Below, in pieces: positions 5,588 to 7,425 of a DNA stretch of 7,425 nucleotides. The stretch comes from CAYQDB01 sp964416195 (GTDB lineage Bacteria > Zixibacteria > MSB-5A5 > GN15 > FEB-12). The number at the start of each line of letters is the position of its first letter. Position 1 is the first letter of the stretch. The notes under the pieces were generated by a model. That model did no database searches. It had not been told where the DNA came from and worked only from the letters and a program-made list of their open reading frames with translations. The stretch spans positions 1 through 7,425 of the forward strand of contig CAYQDB010000053.1 in assembly GCA_964416195.1 (NCBI GenBank), in the 5' to 3' direction. The translations under genes were made by a program, and so were the position numbers.

Positions 5588-6814
5588 ATGAGAAAGGTTG
5601 TCACTAATTTTGCATTGCTGTTGGCGGTATTTGCCTTGGTTTCCGGTTGTGAAGGTCAATTTGATAATGCCGAGCAACTGGTAAACGCGGCTAAGGTCGA
5701 TATAGTAGAGATATCGATCGATGATTTCAAAAACATCATGGGGAAGGAAGAGTATGTATTGATTGATGTCCGCACAGCAGGGGAATTTGCAGCCGGCCAT
5801 ATTCCGGGCGCTATTAGTATTCCTCGTGGTTTACTGGAGTTCAAAATCACAGAGAAGTATACGGACAGAAAAACCAATATCATTCTCTATTGCAAGAATG
5901 GTGGCCGTGCAGCTCTAGCGGTCAAATCCTTAGGTCAGCTTAAGTACAACAATGTCAGATCTATCGCCGGCGGCTGGGAGGCATGGATTGAAGTTACTCC
6001 TGTCGCTGAAAAACATCAGACGCCTGAAGAAGTTAAGCAGATGGTCAAAGCTTCAAAGGAGGGGCTAACAGAAATCAAGCCCACAGATCTAGAAAGTCTG
6101 ATGAAAAAGAAAGCAAAATTCATCTTAGTTGATGTTCGTGAACCACAAGAATTCAAAGCTGGTAATATCCCTGGCTCTGTCAATATTCCCCGTGGCTTGC
6201 TTGAATTCAAGATCACAAAACAATACCCTGACAAGGCAGCTAACATCATACTATATTGCAAAAGCGGCGGGCGTGCTGCTCTGGCTGCTGAAAGCCTTAG
6301 ACGTATTAAATATAATAACGTGAAGTCAATTGTAGGCGGCTGGGAAGCATGGTCAGAAGCTGCCGCTGTTCCGACCCCTGAAGTTAGGGCCGTGGTTGGA
6401 GAAGCGAAGGAGAAAATAGCTGAAATTTCAGTGGATGATTACAAAGCAATGGTAGAAGAGGGGAAAGAATTTGTGTTAATTGATGTAAGACAAGCAGATG
6501 AATATGCAGCAGGTCATATCCCCAACGCTGTTAATATTCCTCGTGGTCTACTTGAGTTCGAAATCCTAAATACCGTAAAAGATAAGAATAAAACCATAGT
6601 TCTCTATTGCAAAAAAGGTGGGCGTGCTGCTCTGGCTGGTGAAAGTCTGGCAAAGCGTCTTAAGTATAAAAACGTTAAATCCATTAAGGGTGGCTTTCTG
6701 GAATATACATCGGATCCTAAAAATCCGGTATCCAAACCAATCGAAGAAATGAAGACAGGTGAGAAAGCTGAATCAGCACCCGAAGTCGCTCTCAGTAGCG
6801 GTTGCGGTGGTTAA
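5588..6814 (+). CDS. Lipoprotein with three tandem rhodanese domains (sulfurtransferase)
   Basis: A 408-aa secreted lipoprotein predicted to move sulfane sulfur outside the cytoplasmic membrane. Residues 1-20 are a lipoprotein signal peptide (Arg2, Lys3, hydrophobic core, lipobox Leu-Val-Ser-Gly then Cys21, the lipidated residue). Three rhodanese domains follow at about 38-135, 160-256 and 278-372. Each has Asp-Val-Arg, a His or Asn-Ile-Pro segment, the shared block Ile-Pro-Arg-Gly-Leu-Leu-Glu-Phe and an active-site loop Tyr-Cys-Lys-x-Gly-Gly-Arg-Ala-Ala-Leu-Ala, with the persulfide cysteine at C102, C224 and C341. All three look catalytically competent. A Lys/Glu-rich tail ends in Ser-Ser-Gly-Cys406-Gly-Gly. 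AAAGGA (5575-5580) supports the start. It follows the YeeE transporter by 109 bp and probably belongs to the same pathway, like the periplasmic polysulfide carrier Sud. Single-domain members are common; three intact domains in one lipoprotein are unusual. Confidence 0.93.
   Translation: MRKVVTNFALLLAVFALVSGCEGQFDNAEQLVNAAKVDIVEISIDDFKNIMGKEEYVLIDVRTAGEFAAGHIPGAISIPRGLLEFKITEKYTDRKTNIILYCKNGGRAALAVKSLGQLKYNNVRSIAGGWEAWIEVTPVAEKHQTPEEVKQMVKASKEGLTEIKPTDLESLMKKKAKFILVDVREPQEFKAGNIPGSVNIPRGLLEFKITKQYPDKAANIILYCKSGGRAALAAESLRRIKYNNVKSIVGGWEAWSEAAAVPTPEVRAVVGEAKEKIAEISVDDYKAMVEEGKEFVLIDVRQADEYAAGHIPNAVNIPRGLLEFEILNTVKDKNKTIVLYCKKGGRAALAGESLAKRLKYKNVKSIKGGFLEYTSDPKNPVSKPIEEMKTGEKAESAPEVALSSGCGG
5699..6703 (+). 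repeat. Three-fold intragenic repeat encoding the rhodanese domains
   Basis: Units lie at about 5699-5992, 6065-6355 and 6419-6703. The catalytic cysteines are spaced 122 and 117 codons apart. The best-conserved nucleotide blocks encode Pro-Arg-Gly-Leu-Leu-Glu-Phe and Cys-Lys-x-Gly-Gly-Arg-Ala. Codons differ at many third positions between units, so the duplications are old and kept by selection. Unit 3 has lost the Gly-Gly-Trp-Glu-Ala-Trp end shared by units 1 and 2 (it reads Gly-Gly-Phe-Leu-Glu-Tyr), which suggests units 1 and 2 are the closer pair. Confidence 0.85.
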
Positions 6815-7054
6815 CGAGTATTCTTAGGTGTAATAACCAAGATTAGATCTAACATGTGACGGTACTACATTCAGGGATTGTATGCCATAGGCGATTAGCA
6901 CTTTGCCAGTCGCTGTTGTTATTTCCCGGGTAGGGATGCTTTGTCCAAGCCTATATCACTTCCGAGTGAGCAATTTTTCCAACCCGTCAGAGGCCGGGCC
7001 TATGACCGGCTGCTAATTTATTACCCTTATGTGTGACGACATTAGGAGGAAAGA
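6815..7054. other. Intergenic spacer before the cupin gene
   Basis: These 240 bp hold no reading frame worth calling. The only structure noted is GCCGG (6993-6997) pairing with CCGGC (7006-7010) around an 8-nt loop, followed by an A/T-rich but not T-only stretch. It may be a weak terminator or leader hairpin. No convincing promoter pair was found. The end of the spacer carries the strong AGGAGG site used by the cupin gene. Confidence 0.4.
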
Positions 7055-7402
7055 ATGACGGTAGTCAAATATCAGAACATCAAGCTGTCTAAAGTGGAGA
7101 TGGAAGGCGCGAAAGGAACGTCCAAGGACAACGTCATCGGCAAACCGGAAGGCTGGCCTGAACACACGCTACGGGTGTTCCGCCTTCAGCCGGGTGGATA
7201 CACTCCGCGGCACCAACACGACTGGGAACATGTCAACTATATTATCAGCGGAGGGGGACGTCTGCGGATCGGCGAAGAGTTGTTCGACCTGAAAGAGAAG
7301 GACTTCGCTTTTGTCCCACCCAACGCCGAGCACCAATTTGAGAATCCGCACGATGAGGATTTTGAGTTTATTTGCATAGTGCCTAATCTGGGCAACAACT
7401 AA
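7055..7402 (+). CDS. Small single-domain cupin protein (TM1287-like)
   Basis: A 115-aa cytoplasmic protein with one cupin_2 beta-barrel (PF07883), probably binding a divalent metal; the ligand or reaction is unknown. Motif 1 is Gly47-Gly-Tyr-Thr-Pro-Arg-His53-Gln-His55-Asp-Trp-Glu58-His59, followed by Gly66-68. Motif 2 is Pro88-Pro-Asn-Ala-Glu-His93-Gln-Phe-Glu-Asn97. Metal ligands would be H53, H55, H93 and probably E58 or H59. The canonical motif-1 glutamate position, which in many relatives reads Trp-Glu-His-Glu, is Val60 here. The length is typical for stand-alone cupins of anaerobes. The start is fixed by AGGAGG at 7044-7049, 5 nt before the ATG. Base composition is more G+C-rich than the sulfur cassette upstream, and a 240-bp gap separates them, so it is probably an independent unit. 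Only 23 bp follow before the window ends. Confidence 0.9.
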   Translation: MTVVKYQNIKLSKVEMEGAKGTSKDNVIGKPEGWPEHTLRVFRLQPGGYTPRHQHDWEHVNYIISGGGRLRIGEELFDLKEKDFAFVPPNAEHQFENPHDEDFEFICIVPNLGNN

Positions 7403-7425
7403 TGCAGCGGGACCCACGAGTGAGA

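Noticed and set aside
1..7425. CRISPR array, rRNA genes or selenocysteine (UGA) readthrough in the cysteine-rich genes
   Set aside because: No regularly spaced identical repeats and no rRNA-like stretches are visible. The genes end on ordinary stops, and the active-site residues are encoded by TGC or TGT.

Overview
The window reads as a stretch of bacterial chromosome from a sulfur-metabolising organism. A member of the Desulfobacterota or a similar anaerobic sulfur-cycling group is the best guess. That guess is an inference from gene content (TusA, a YeeE/YedE thiosulfate-type transporter, a periplasmic multi-rhodanese lipoprotein, a radical SAM enzyme and a TM1287-like cupin). No rRNA or other phylogenetic marker is present.

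Layout. Positions 1-424 hold no confident gene but contain a cluster of short hairpins and a candidate promoter. At 425-1282 (+) lies a 285-aa radical SAM protein with an intact CX3CX2C motif and no recognisable C-terminal auxiliary cluster. Positions 1283-1533 are A+T-rich spacer with a post-stop hairpin and, near 1479-1526, an imperfect inverted repeat whose loop resembles the 3' end of a tRNA. At 1534-2628 (-) is an AI-2E (YdiK/PerM-type) membrane protein. Positions 2629-3094 are a roughly 465-bp gene-poor spacer with a perfect 12-bp palindrome. At 3095-3505 (+) is a small, very Arg-rich protein made of a Myb/SANT-like helix-turn-helix and a histone H1/protamine-like tail, closed by a textbook terminator. 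Positions 3594-3878 are a decayed IS3-family element.

The second half is an A+T-rich sulfur-trafficking cassette on the + strand: a TusA-family sulfur carrier (4017-4253), a YeeE/YedE (TsuA-like) transporter (4267-5478) and a lipoprotein with three tandem rhodanese domains (5588-6814). The carrier and transporter are 13 bp apart and surely co-transcribed; the rhodanese follows after 109 bp containing a small hairpin. The proposed logic is that sulfane sulfur is handled outside the membrane by the anchored rhodanese, thiosulfate or a related compound crosses through the YeeE channel, and TusA receives the sulfur on its CPxP cysteine inside. Transporter plus carrier is known from TsuA/TsuB-type and YedE-TusA-DsrE (YTD) clusters. 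Pairing with a triple-rhodanese lipoprotein ending in Ser-Ser-Gly-Cys-Gly-Gly is the most notable point here.

The window closes with a separately translated small cupin (7055-7402) behind a strong ribosome binding site.
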